Numbered from the stretch's first letter, positions 38,211 to 46,850 are shown. The stretch: 64,000 bases of DNA from Nonomuraea cavernae (GCF_014646355.1 NZ_BMNH01000007.1:186001-250000); one strand, 5' to 3'. Numbers and translations are program-made. Notes: a model not told the origin generated them from the sequence alone.

Positions 38211-39407
38211 ATGGTGGAGCAGCCTCTTCAGGTCCAAGGCGCCGCTCTGCGGCACTCAGGCCTCAATCTCGACCTTTTCGCAGAGCAGCTGTTCACGTTG
38301 CACGGCGCGCAACGAGATGGGATGGATCCGGCGACCGCGATGCCGGTGGGCGCACTGGGGATTGTCGGCGAGCCGGCGCGCCTGCGCTACAACCTCGGGC
38401 TCCACGGCTTCAACGATCGCCTGGCGGACGGCTCCCACTCGGCTCAACATCTGTCCGAAACCCTCATCCGCAGCGCCGACGGTTACTACAAGGCCGAGGA
38501 CGCCAACGTGCAGGCGTTGCTCGACCTGCCGGCCACTGATGCCTCGGAACTCGATCACGACCTCCTGTCTGAGCCCGTGTCCATGGACGGCAGGAGAAAT
38601 CCCCTGTTCGACGCCCAGGGCTCGAACAGGGAGTGGGAATTGATGGCCCTGCTGGGTGTAGCAACCGCTGGGGGGCTGAGCGCGCTGGGGCTGCGTCACA
38701 TGCTGGCCCAAAAGCGCTACATCAAGCACCCAGGCGACCGTCTATCCGAATACAGGCCGCCGGGGTCCCGGAGGTCCTTTTGGACCACCGAAACCGAACC
38801 ATCGCGCATCGCGATACGGAGTGGCCGCACCGCCGGGTTGCTCAAGGTCGCAGGGCGAATGTCCGTGGCCGCCACCGTGGGCGCGCTGGTCTGGGCCACG
38901 GCCGTGGTTCCGAGCGACGAAACCCTGGACAATCATGTGAATTACTGGGCGTCAATGGCACGCTCGTTACACGAACTCTTCCGCGGCGGCGATCCAGCGA
39001 AGAGAGACGTTCTCGCACGGGCGTGGAGCGGTGATGCCATGGTCGCGGCCGACGCGAAGCTGCGCGCCTTCATGACCGCGGGCATCGAGCTCTCCGACGA
39101 AGCCGTAGGACACGCCCAGGACTTGGCGTCGGCGGTGAAGTTGCTCAACCGTCTCCACGATCATGTCTACGGGGTGACCCTGTTGGGAGTGTTGGGGTTG
39201 GCCTTGATCCGCACGTCTTACATGGCCAATCCCGTGGCCGCGCTGGCCGCGCAGGAGACCGCGGGACGGAAAATATCCACCCTCATCGTGAGAATGCAGG
39301 CGATGATCGCGGTCCTGACGAGTATCACGCTCTTTAGGACCATGGACGGGCAGCGCAAGGAACACGGACCGAAGATCGTGCCGGATCAGGATTTTCCTCG
39401 GGCGTAA
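38211..39407 (+). CDS. Paralogue C, WXG100-like membrane protein of unknown function
   Basis: 398 residues from the ATG at 38211, preceded by GGAAAGGA. Same layout as paralogue B: VQGAALRHSGLNLDLFAEQL start, GALGIVGEPARLRYNLGLHG, YxxxD (GYYKAEDANVQ), two membrane segments, WSG helix pair (RAWSGDAMVAADAKLRAF, MTAGIELSDEAVGHAQDL), two more membrane helices, tail MDGQ...VPDQDFP. Against B it has a ~10-residue insertion before the second helix (YRPPGSRRSFWTTE). The DNA around the start is almost the same in B and C, so the duplication is fairly recent. Confidence 0.7.
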   Translation: MVEQPLQVQGAALRHSGLNLDLFAEQLFTLHGAQRDGMDPATAMPVGALGIVGEPARLRYNLGLHGFNDRLADGSHSAQHLSETLIRSADGYYKAEDANVQALLDLPATDASELDHDLLSEPVSMDGRRNPLFDAQGSNREWELMALLGVATAGGLSALGLRHMLAQKRYIKHPGDRLSEYRPPGSRRSFWTTETEPSRIAIRSGRTAGLLKVAGRMSVAATVGALVWATAVVPSDETLDNHVNYWASMARSLHELFRGGDPAKRDVLARAWSGDAMVAADAKLRAFMTAGIELSDEAVGHAQDLASAVKLLNRLHDHVYGVTLLGVLGLALIRTSYMANPVAALAAQETAGRKISTLIVRMQAMIAVLTSITLFRTMDGQRKEHGPKIVPDQDFPRA

Positions 39408-39467
39408 GAGCCGTCAGCGCCAAGCGCAGCGCCGGAAATCCTTTGACCGCGTCCTTAGGATGGCCCC

Positions 39468-40094
39468 ATGCCGGATCTCGCGACGCTCGCGCTCTTCTGC
39501 GCGGCCACCCTCGCCCTGCTCGTGGTGCCCGGCCCCGCCGTGCTCTTCATCGTCATGCGCAGTGTCGCCCAGGGCAGGTCGGCCGGCCTGGTCTCGGTCC
39601 TCGGCGTGCACGCGGGCTCGCTGGTCCACGTGGTGGCCGCCGCGCTCGGCATCAGCGCGCTGCTGGCCGCCTCGGCGACGGCGTTCACCGTGGTCAAGTA
39701 CGCGGGCGTGGCCTACCTGGTGTGGCTGGGCGTGCGCAAGCTGATGCAGCGCGGGACAGACGAGGAGACCGTGGCCACCGAGACCCATTCCAGGCGGCGG
39801 ATGTTCTGGGAGGGATTCGTGGTCAACGTGCTCAACCCGAAGACCGCGATCTTCTTCCTGGCGTTCCTGCCGCTGTTCACCGACCCGGCCGCGGGCCCGG
39901 TCGGGCCGCAGATCCTGCTGCTCGGGCTGTTCTGGCTGGTGCTCGGGATGGTCAGCGACGGCACCTACGCGATGGCGGCCTCGGCCCTGGCCGGGCGCCT
40001 GCGCCGGTCGGCCAAGGCTCGCCGCCGCCTCGACATCGGCAGCGGCGTCGTCTACCTCGGGCTGGCCGCCCTGCTGACGGGCGAGAAGGCCTGA
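39468..40094 (+). CDS. LysE/RhtB family amino-acid exporter
   Basis: 208 residues. LALLVVPGPAVLFIVMRSVAQG at the start and NVLNPKTAIFFLAFLPLFTD in the middle are the LysE family marks; about six hydrophobic segments. A second member of the family in this window (first at 5062). Substrate unknown. It follows paralogue C by 60 bp, but a decayed piece of it before C shows the neighbourhood was rearranged, so operon membership with C is doubtful. Confidence 0.88.
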   Translation: MPDLATLALFCAATLALLVVPGPAVLFIVMRSVAQGRSAGLVSVLGVHAGSLVHVVAAALGISALLAASATAFTVVKYAGVAYLVWLGVRKLMQRGTDEETVATETHSRRRMFWEGFVVNVLNPKTAIFFLAFLPLFTDPAAGPVGPQILLLGLFWLVLGMVSDGTYAMAASALAGRLRRSAKARRRLDIGSGVVYLGLAALLTGEKA

Positions 40095-40132
40095 GCCGGC
40101 AGGCGGGTGTCCGGTCTGACCTCACCCCGTGT

Positions 40133-40426
40133 CTACACGGCTACGAGCCGAACTCGATCACCACAGAGCTTGGTCATGTCGTCGATTTCGGAGGTGAGCA
40201 TGACGACCGGCCGCTGTTGCCGTGTCGCCAGCTCCGCCACCACGGCGTCGATCGCGTACTTGTGACCATGCAGTCCGGCTCCGATCCGCAGCGCTGAGGC
40301 GGCTTTGGCCTCCTCTTCGCCAACGTGGACGATCCGCATACCGGACAGGAGCCAGGCGAGCCGGGTTTTGTCCGTTCGGCGGTGAGTGGCCTCGATGACG
40401 GTGAGAGCGCTGATCACCGCCTCCAT
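40133..40426 (-). pseudogene. 5'-truncated PIN-domain (VapC-like) toxin remnant
   Basis: 97 residues that match the back three quarters of a PIN domain: ALTVIEATHR (second acidic residue), RLAWLLSGMRIVHV, GHKYAIDAVVAELA (third acidic residue) and VVMLTSEIDDMTKLC. The first strand with the leading catalytic Asp is missing; the frame upstream runs straight into the end of the fadD gene. No antitoxin gene is adjacent. Likely dead RNase toxin, cut when the flanking cluster arrived or was rearranged. Confidence 0.65.
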
Positions 40427-40448
40427 GCCGCGGCTTGCCAGATGGGGG

Positions 40449-42032
40449 TCAGCAGGCGGATTCGGCCACCTGTCTGGCCCAGCGGTAGTCGGCCTTGCCG
40501 GCCGGGGAGCGGACCATCTCGGTCACGAACGCGTACGTGCGGGGCACCTTGTAGCCCGACAGTAATCGCCGGCAGTGCGCGTCGAGCTCCTCCGAGGCGA
40601 CCTCGACGCCGGGACGCCGCTCGATGACGGCGGCCACCCTGTTGCCCCAGCGCTCGTCGGGCACGCCGGTCACCACCGCGTCGAACACGGCGGGGTGGCC
40701 CTTGAGCACGGCCTCGACCTCCTCGGGGAAGACCTTCTCGCCGCCGGTGTTGATGCACTGCGAGCCCCTGCCGAACATGGTGACGGTGCCGTCGGCCTCG
40801 ACGGTCGCCAGGTCGCCGGTCAGCAGCCAGCGGGTGCCGTCGGCGTCGGTGACGAACGTCCGCGCCGTCTTGTCCGGGTCGTTGTGGTAGCCGAACGCGA
40901 TCCGCCCGGCCTTGGCCACGGTGCCCAGCTGTCCCGAGCCCGGCTCGACGGGCCGCAGCTTCTCGTCGAGCACGGCCAGCCCGGAGGTCGCGTTGGGCTG
41001 GTAGCGCAGCCCCTTCTCCGGCGAGGAGCCCTCGACGCCCGAGGCGGTGAAGCCCGACTCGGTGGAGCCGAAGTTGTCGAGGATCATCACGTTCGGCAGC
41101 AGTTCCTGGAGCCGGTCGCGGACGGCGCCGCTCAGGATGGCGCCGGTGGAGCTGACCGCGACCAGTGAGGAGACGTCGTAGCCGCCCCGTTCGAGCTCTT
41201 CGCTGAGCGGCCTGGCCATCGCGTCGCCGGTGATGTTGACGGTGAACACCTTCTCCCGCTCGATCGTCCGCCACACGTCGGCGGCGTCGAACTTGCGGAC
41301 GTAGGCGATGGTGGAGCCCATCCACCAGGCGATGAAGGTGGCCATCTGCGCCGCCCCGTGCATCAGCGGCGGCGCGGCCATCATCACGATCGGGTTCGCC
41401 TTGACGGCCTCGTCGACGACCTCCTGCGGGGTGGCGCGCGGCTCGCCGTACGGGTTGCCGCCGCCGAAGGCCATGAACAGGTCCTCGACGTGCCACATGG
41501 CGCCCTTCGGCATGCCGGTCGTGCCGCCGGTGTAGATGATGTAGACGTCCTGCCCGGAGCGTGGGGCGAAGCCGCGCTCCGGCTTGCCGCTCTCCAGCGC
41601 CATCCAGTACGGCACCGCGTCGCGGGTGGCCGGCTGCCCGCCCACCGCGATCAGGTGCCGCAACTCCGGGGCGTCGGGGGCGACGGCGGCCACCCGCGAC
41701 TCGAACTCGACGTCGTAGAACAACGCCCGGATGCCGGAGTCGCGGTAGAGGTAGAGCAGTTCGGCTTCGACGTAGCGGTAGTTGACGTTGATCGGCACGG
41801 CCCGGATCTTCAGCGCGGCGAGCAGCGCGGCGATGTACTCGATGCCGTTGTAGAGGTGGATGCCGACGTGCTGGCCGGGCCCGACGCCCCGGTCGAGCAG
41901 GTAGTGGGCGAGCCGGTTGGCCTCGGCGTCCAGCTCGGCGTAGGTGCGCCGTTCGTCGCCGCACACGACGGCGACGCGGTCCCCGATCGCGTCCGCGAGC
42001 GCTTCGAACAGGTCAGCGTGGTTGAACTCCAT
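40449..42032 (-). CDS. Acyl-CoA ligase, FadD19-like (sterol side-chain type)
   Basis: 527 residues. AMP-binding motif VYIIYTGGTTGMPKGAMW (about 178-195), then NITGDAMARPLSEEL, GSTESGF, LLTGDLATV, and the C-terminal YKVPR...SPAGKADYRWA with the catalytic lysine. The MW after the P-loop, the FTGDAMARPL-type block and the PAGKxDYRWA end are shared with the FadD17/18/19 group that activates branched sterol side chains. Last gene of a leftward run with two thiolases and a DUF35 protein; 48 bp after the thiolase. Confidence 0.82.
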   Translation of the reverse strand: MEFNHADLFEALADAIGDRVAVVCGDERRTYAELDAEANRLAHYLLDRGVGPGQHVGIHLYNGIEYIAALLAALKIRAVPINVNYRYVEAELLYLYRDSGIRALFYDVEFESRVAAVAPDAPELRHLIAVGGQPATRDAVPYWMALESGKPERGFAPRSGQDVYIIYTGGTTGMPKGAMWHVEDLFMAFGGGNPYGEPRATPQEVVDEAVKANPIVMMAAPPLMHGAAQMATFIAWWMGSTIAYVRKFDAADVWRTIEREKVFTVNITGDAMARPLSEELERGGYDVSSLVAVSSTGAILSGAVRDRLQELLPNVMILDNFGSTESGFTASGVEGSSPEKGLRYQPNATSGLAVLDEKLRPVEPGSGQLGTVAKAGRIAFGYHNDPDKTARTFVTDADGTRWLLTGDLATVEADGTVTMFGRGSQCINTGGEKVFPEEVEAVLKGHPAVFDAVVTGVPDERWGNRVAAVIERRPGVEVASEELDAHCRRLLSGYKVPRTYAFVTEMVRSPAGKADYRWARQVAESAC

Positions 42033-42080
42033 CCGGACCTCTTCTTCCTCGGTTCGAGGGTGTGCGGGTGTCCCCCCTGG

Positions 42081-43226
42081 TCAGGGCTTCTCCCGTCCGA
42101 CGATCCACATCGCGAAGAACTGGGCTCCCCCGCCGTAGGCGTGGCCGAGCGCGAGCCGGGCGCCGTCCACCTGGTGCTCTCCCGCCATCCCGCGCACCTG
42201 CAGCGCGGCCTCGGCGAATCTGATCAGTCCGGACGCGCCGATCGGGTTGCTGGACAGCACCCCGCCGGAGGCGTTCCACGGGATGTCACCGTCGAGCGCG
42301 GTGGCCCCCGACTCGGTGACCTTCCAGCCCTCTCCTTCCGCGGTGAATCCCAGGTTCTCCAGCCACATCGGCTCATACCAGGAGAACGGTACGTACACCT
42401 CGGCCACGTCGATCTGCCGCCGGGGGTCGGTGATGCCGGCCTGCCGGTAGACGTCGGCGGCGCAGTCCTTGCCGGCCTGCGGGCTGACCGTGTCGCGCCG
42501 GGCCCGGGACATCGGTTCGGAGCGCATGGCCGCACCGTGCACCCAGGCGGGCGTGCCGGTGACCTTGTCCTCCGACGACAGGACGATCGCGCAGGCGCCG
42601 TCGCTGGACGGGCAGGTCTCCAGGTAGCGGATCGGCTCCCACAGCATCGGCGTCGACTCGACCATCGCCCGGTCGATGCCGGGGATCCTGAGGTGCGCGT
42701 ACGGGTTCTTCAGCGCGTTCAGCCGGTCCTTGACCGCGACCAGCGTGCCGATGTGGCCGGGGGCGCCGGTCCGGCGCATGTACTCGCGGATGTGCGGCGC
42801 GAAGTAGCCGCCGGCGCCCACCACCAGCGACGAGCTGAACGGCGGGTGGGTGGTCAGCGCCCAGGTGGCGTTGGACTCCGACTGCTTCTCGAACGCCACG
42901 ACCAGCACCCGGTCGTGCACGCCGCCCTGGATGAGGCCGGCGCCGACCAGGGCGGTCGAGCCGCCGACGCTGCCCGCGGTGTGCACGCGCATCATCGGCT
43001 TGCCCGCCGCGCCCAGCGCGTCGGCCAGGTAGGACTCGGGCATCATGACGCCCTCGAACAGGTCGGGCGCCTTGCCGATGACGACCGCGTTGATGTCCTT
43101 GAAGGTGAGCCCGGCGTCGTCGAGCGCCCTGAGCGCGGCCTCGCGGACCAGGCCGGCGATCGACACGTCCCTGCGTTTGGTCGTGTAGTGCGTCTGGCCG
43201 ACGCCGATGACCGCGCATCTGTTCAC
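42081..43226 (-). CDS. SCP-x/Ltp-type thiolase-like protein
   Basis: 381 residues of the thiolase fold (CAVIGVGQTHY start, IAGLVREAALRALDDAGLTF). The first active-site loop reads HTAGSVGGSTALVGAGLI: the usual nucleophilic Cys is absent. The end keeps NASGGVLSSNPIGASGLIRF, the HxxxGG/CNxGGG-like loop region. Such Cys-less Ltp proteins act as side-chain aldolases or thiolase partners in sterol degradation, usually together with a DUF35 protein. One is present upstream in the same run. Confidence 0.8.
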   Translation of the reverse strand: MNRCAVIGVGQTHYTTKRRDVSIAGLVREAALRALDDAGLTFKDINAVVIGKAPDLFEGVMMPESYLADALGAAGKPMMRVHTAGSVGGSTALVGAGLIQGGVHDRVLVVAFEKQSESNATWALTTHPPFSSSLVVGAGGYFAPHIREYMRRTGAPGHIGTLVAVKDRLNALKNPYAHLRIPGIDRAMVESTPMLWEPIRYLETCPSSDGACAIVLSSEDKVTGTPAWVHGAAMRSEPMSRARRDTVSPQAGKDCAADVYRQAGITDPRRQIDVAEVYVPFSWYEPMWLENLGFTAEGEGWKVTESGATALDGDIPWNASGGVLSSNPIGASGLIRFAEAALQVRGMAGEHQVDGARLALGHAYGGGAQFFAMWIVGREKP

Positions 43227-43276
43227 TGGTCGCTCACCACTCCTCGTTCGCTACGCGGCCTCGCCGGGTCATGGGC

Positions 43277-44296
43277 TCACGCCTCCAGGACCGCGACGAG
43301 GTTGTGCTGCAGGCAGGGGCCGCTCGCGGCGTGGCCCACGGTCCGGGAGGCGGTGCCGTCGTGGATGCGCCTGGCGGCCTCGCCGATGCGGATCAGCCCG
43401 GTGGCCATGACGGGGTTGGCGGCGAGCGGGCCGCCGGAGGGGTTGATCACGGTGTCGCCGGGGAGTTCGAGCGCCCGGCGCAGGATCGGCTCCTCGTGGG
43501 CGAACTGGGTGTGCAGCTCGGCCACCTCGACCGCACCCTTGCCGACCCCCGCGGCGCGTGCGGCTTCGGCCGCGGAGGTCGACCGGGCAAGATCCCGCAT
43601 ACCCAGGTAATGGGGCTCTATGCGATGGGCGATGCCCCTGATGTAGGCGGGGTTCGGGCACAGCCTTGTGGCCAGGTCGCCCGTGGCGAGCACCACGGCG
43701 GCCGCGCCGTCGGTGATGGGGGCGATGTCGGCGGTCTTCAGCGGCTCGACCGCGAACCCGTCCGGCACCTCCTCCGGCAGGTCGAGCGCGTACGGGTTGC
43801 CGCGGCCGTCGGCGCGGCTGCGCCGGACGATCTCGTCGAGCTCGGCGCGGTCCACGCCGGCGGCCGCGGCCTGGAGGGCGGCGACGGAGAGCTGGTCGAG
43901 GCCGAGCGGCGCCAGGTAGTAGGGGTCGAGCTGGAGTGTCGTGATCGTACGCAGGTCGCCGAGTGACGACTTGCCGAAGCCGTACACCAGGGCGCTGTCG
44001 ATGTCGCCGTGCTGGAGCCGCACCCAGGCCTCGTAGAGCGCCCAGGCGCCGTCCATCTCCACGTGGCTCTCGGAGATCGGCGGCCAGGCGCCGACCGCGT
44101 CGAGCGCGGAGACGAACGAGAACGGCGCACCGGCGAGGTAGTCGCAGCTGCCGGAGCAGGTGAATCCGAACCGTTGGAGCCCGGTGCGCTCCTTGACCTC
44201 GTTGATCACGGGCAGGATCATCTCGGCCTCGGAGAGGCCGGTGTCGTGGTCGGTGTGCCTGGTCTGGGCGAAGGCGACGATGGCGACGTCTCTCAT
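43277..44296 (-). CDS. SCP-x/Ltp-type thiolase (second member)
   Basis: 339 residues from the ATG at 44296. MRDVAIVAFAQTRHTDHDTG start, CSGSCDYLAGAPFSFVSALD with a possible active-site Cys pair, SHVEMDGAWALYEAWVRL, and NPSGGPLAANPVMATGLIRI near the end. Shorter than typical thiolases. Together with 42081-43226 and the DUF35 protein it repeats the Ltp3-Ltp4-DUF35 arrangement known from mycobacterial cholesterol genes. The start overlaps a 6-codon leader frame created by a 20-bp duplication. Confidence 0.8.
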   Translation of the reverse strand: MRDVAIVAFAQTRHTDHDTGLSEAEMILPVINEVKERTGLQRFGFTCSGSCDYLAGAPFSFVSALDAVGAWPPISESHVEMDGAWALYEAWVRLQHGDIDSALVYGFGKSSLGDLRTITTLQLDPYYLAPLGLDQLSVAALQAAAAGVDRAELDEIVRRSRADGRGNPYALDLPEEVPDGFAVEPLKTADIAPITDGAAAVVLATGDLATRLCPNPAYIRGIAHRIEPHYLGMRDLARSTSAAEAARAAGVGKGAVEVAELHTQFAHEEPILRRALELPGDTVINPSGGPLAANPVMATGLIRIGEAARRIHDGTASRTVGHAASGPCLQHNLVAVLEA

Positions 44297-44327
44297 CACT
44301 GCTCCACGTCTCTCATCACAGCTCCAC
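44288..44327. repeat. 20-bp tandem duplication over a stop-start junction
   Basis: GTCTCTCATCACTGCTCCAC (44288-44307) is followed at once by GTCTCTCATCACAGCTCCAC (44308-44327). It duplicates the ribosome site and start codon region between the DUF35 gene and the thiolase gene and creates a minus-strand leader frame ATG...CAGTGA (44316 to 44296) that overlaps the thiolase ATG as TGATG. Confidence 0.85.
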
Positions 44328-45218
44328 GTCCGGCTCGCCGGTGGGCGCGAACCACCGGACGTTCGCCATGGACGGCGTCCACTCCTCGCGCGGGATCCAC
44401 TCGGCCCGGACCCGCATGCCCTGCCGCACCTCGTGCGCGGGGACCCCGCCGACCAGGGCGATCAGCGGGCTGTCCGAGCCGTCCAGCAGGATGTACGCCG
44501 AGACGAACGGCACCTCGGGGGCCCGGGGATCGGGCAGGTTGTTGATGGCGAAGGTGGTGATCGTCCCGGTGTCGGGCAGTTCGACCTGCTCGGTGATCAC
44601 GGTGCCGCACTCCGGGCAGGAGCCGCGTAAGGGCACGTAGACCTGGCCGCAGGTGGCGCAGGAGCCGCCGATGAAGACGCCCCGGCCGACGCCTTCGAGG
44701 AAGACGCCGAGCGCCCCGCCGGCCTGGAGCCGGTATTCGGCGCGCACCTGGGACACGATCTTCGTCACCTCAGGAGCGAAGTGTGAAATGTCGGTTATCT
44801 GGCCATCGCGGGCCTGACGCCAGACCGGCCACACCCTGGTCCCGGGCGCCAGCGCCTTCGGGTTGCCCGCGTCCACGGCGTGCACCAGCGAGGTGTCGGC
44901 CCCGTCGAGCTTGATGGTCGCCCAGGCGAACGGCCGGTCGAGCGGGTGTCCGGGGCGGGGCTCGTGCACCCAGGCGCTGGCCGTGACGGTCCCCGCCGGA
45001 CCCACCTCGACGTACTCCGAGGTGACGGCGTCACCGGTGGCCGGATCGTACTCCAGGGGCGGCACCAGCACCGTGCCCTCGGCGGTCCGCACCCCGACGA
45101 TCCGGCCGGCGCGCAGCTCGGTCAGGAACCGGCCGATCACCGGCCCGGTGGTCCGGGTGTAGCCGCCGGGGAACTCCAGCACGTGCCGGGCGACCAGCGC
45201 CCCGCTCTCAGATGGCAC
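44316..45218 (-). CDS. Tandem DUF35 OB-fold protein with zinc ribbon
   Basis: 300 residues from the GTG at 45218, which has GGGAGG 10 nt upstream and overlaps the fadD stop; ATG at 45245 is less likely. Two DUF35-like halves: an N-terminal OB fold without Cys (VEVGPAGTVTASAWVHEPRP) and a C-terminal one with a rubredoxin-like CATCGQVYVPLRGSCPECG zinc ribbon and TGTITTFAINNLPDP. DUF35 proteins bind acyl-CoA and pair with Ltp thiolases/aldolases in steroid side-chain cleavage. No MaoC hydratase domain is fused here, unlike ChsH2. Confidence 0.82.
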   Translation of the reverse strand: MPSESGALVARHVLEFPGGYTRTTGPVIGRFLTELRAGRIVGVRTAEGTVLVPPLEYDPATGDAVTSEYVEVGPAGTVTASAWVHEPRPGHPLDRPFAWATIKLDGADTSLVHAVDAGNPKALAPGTRVWPVWRQARDGQITDISHFAPEVTKIVSQVRAEYRLQAGGALGVFLEGVGRGVFIGGSCATCGQVYVPLRGSCPECGTVITEQVELPDTGTITTFAINNLPDPRAPEVPFVSAYILLDGSDSPLIALVGGVPAHEVRQGMRVRAEWIPREEWTPSMANVRWFAPTGEPDVEL

Positions 45219-46758
45219 GGTCGTGTCCCTCCCAGTAGGGGGCACGGAGTTTGCGTTTGAGCAGCTTGCCGTTGGGCTCGCGGGGCATCTCCTCGATGAA
45301 GTCGATGGTCTTCGGCCACTTCATCCGGGCCAGCCGTCCCTCCAGGGAGGCCAGCAGCTCGTCCACCAGGTCGGGCCCCGGCTCGACCCCCTCGGCGGGC
45401 TCCACCACGGCCTTGATCTGCTCGCCCCACTCCTCGTCCGGGATGCCGAAGACGGCGACGTCCGCGACCTTGGGGTGGACCATGAGCTCGTTCTCGATCT
45501 CGGCCGGGTAGATGTTCGCCCCACCGGAGATGATCATGTCGGCCTTGCGGTCACAGAGGAAGAGGAAGCCGTCCTCGTCCAGGTAGCCGATGTCGCCGAC
45601 CGTGAAGTAGTCCTTGAGCCTGCTCGCCTGCGTCTTGGCCGGATCGCCCTTGTACTCGAAGGTCGCGCCGAGCATCTTCATGTAGATCGTCCCCGCGGTC
45701 CCGGTCGGCACCGGCTCGCCCGCGTCGTCCACGATGAGCAGCTCGCTGATCGGCCAGGCCGAGCCGACCGTGCCGGGGTGGGACTTCCAGCCCTCGGGGG
45801 TGGCCAGGGTGCCGCCGCCCTCGGTGGCCGCGTAGTACTCGTAGACGCAGTCGCCCCACCACTCGAACATGGCCCACTTCACAGGCACCGGGCAGGGCGC
45901 GGCGGCGTGGATCATCCACTTCAGCGAGGACAGGTCGTACGCGTGCCGGGTCTCCTCGGGCAGCGCGAGCAGGCGCTTGAAGTGGGTGGGGACCATGTGC
46001 GAGTTGGTGATCCGGTAGCGCTCGCAGAGCCGGAGCATCTCCTCCGCGTCCCACTTGTCGGTGAACACGATGGTGTGCCCCATGTGCAGGGCCGTGCCGC
46101 CGAACTGGGTGACGGCGGTGTGGTAGTTGGGCGAGGTGACCAGGTGGGCGTTGGGCTGCCCCGGCGTGATGCCGAACAGGCCCAGCAGGAACGTCATCAG
46201 CTCGGCGGAGTCGTCGGGGTCGAGCCCGGAGAGCTGCCGCCTGACGCCCTTGGGCTTGCCGGTCGTACCTGACGTGTAGTGCATGGTGGCCCCGGCCGTA
46301 CGGTCGGGTGGCGTGGTCTCGGGCCTGCCGTCGATGAGGTCGCCGATCGGGCGGAACCCGGGCACGTCGCCGCCCGGCAGCGCGAAGCGGCGCTCGGGCG
46401 CCAGCGCCTCGGCTCCGCGCGCCCCTTCCACGGCGTGCCGGGGATGCACGAGGAAGGCCTTGGCCTCGGAGTCGGCCACGATGTAGGCGATCTCCGGGCC
46501 GGTCAGGTGCCAGTTGATCGGCGTGTAGTACCAACCGGCCTGCAACGCCGCCAGGTAGAAGACCAGGCCGTCGGCCCCGTTGGGCACCAGGGCGGAGAAG
46601 CCGTCGCCGGGCCGCAGGCCGAGCTCCCGGAGGCCGTGGACGAGCTGGTTGGACCGGGCGAGGAGGTCGCCGGCGCGATGCTCCGTGCCGTCGGGGTCCA
46701 CGGCGGCGATCCAGTCGGGATCCGCCTGCGCCAGCCTCCAGAAACCGAGCGTGCCCAT
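45208..46758 (-). CDS. Acyl-CoA ligase (FadD family)
   Basis: 516 residues. MHYTSGTTGKPKGVRR (about 161-176) is the AMP-binding loop; YEYYAATEGGGT, YFTVGDIGYLDEDGFLFLCDR and the C-terminal PREPNGKLLKRKLR with the catalytic Lys complete the family pattern. ATG at 46758 has AGGAG. First gene of the leftward run, divergent from an enoyl-CoA hydratase. This fadD/echA divergent pair with KstR/KstR2-type boxes between them recalls fadD19-echA19, though the sequence itself is not FadD19-like. Confidence 0.88.
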   Translation of the reverse strand: MGTLGFWRLAQADPDWIAAVDPDGTEHRAGDLLARSNQLVHGLRELGLRPGDGFSALVPNGADGLVFYLAALQAGWYYTPINWHLTGPEIAYIVADSEAKAFLVHPRHAVEGARGAEALAPERRFALPGGDVPGFRPIGDLIDGRPETTPPDRTAGATMHYTSGTTGKPKGVRRQLSGLDPDDSAELMTFLLGLFGITPGQPNAHLVTSPNYHTAVTQFGGTALHMGHTIVFTDKWDAEEMLRLCERYRITNSHMVPTHFKRLLALPEETRHAYDLSSLKWMIHAAAPCPVPVKWAMFEWWGDCVYEYYAATEGGGTLATPEGWKSHPGTVGSAWPISELLIVDDAGEPVPTGTAGTIYMKMLGATFEYKGDPAKTQASRLKDYFTVGDIGYLDEDGFLFLCDRKADMIISGGANIYPAEIENELMVHPKVADVAVFGIPDEEWGEQIKAVVEPAEGVEPGPDLVDELLASLEGRLARMKWPKTIDFIEEMPREPNGKLLKRKLRAPYWEGHDRAI

Positions 46759-46828
46759 GGAACTCCTCGTCAGTGTTCGGTGCCGGAGACGGCCGAACCC
46801 ACAAGCGCACGACCGGCCCAGGCAGGCG

Positions 46829-46850
46829 AAACGAGAACCTGTTCTCGTTT
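46829..46850. promoter_or_regulatory. 22-bp perfect palindrome, KstR-like
   Basis: AAACGAGAAC-CT-GTTCTCGTTT, 10-bp perfect arms. The core AGAACnnGTTCT is the heart of the KstR consensus TnnAACnnGTTnnA, though the outer T/A are G/C here. 70 bp upstream of the fadD start. Confidence 0.65.

Noticed and set aside
46829..46850. GAAC...GTTC palindrome as a LexA (SOS) box
   Set aside because: Actinobacterial LexA boxes have GAAC-N4-GTTC. Here and at 49007-49018 the gap is two bases, which fits KstR-type sites better.
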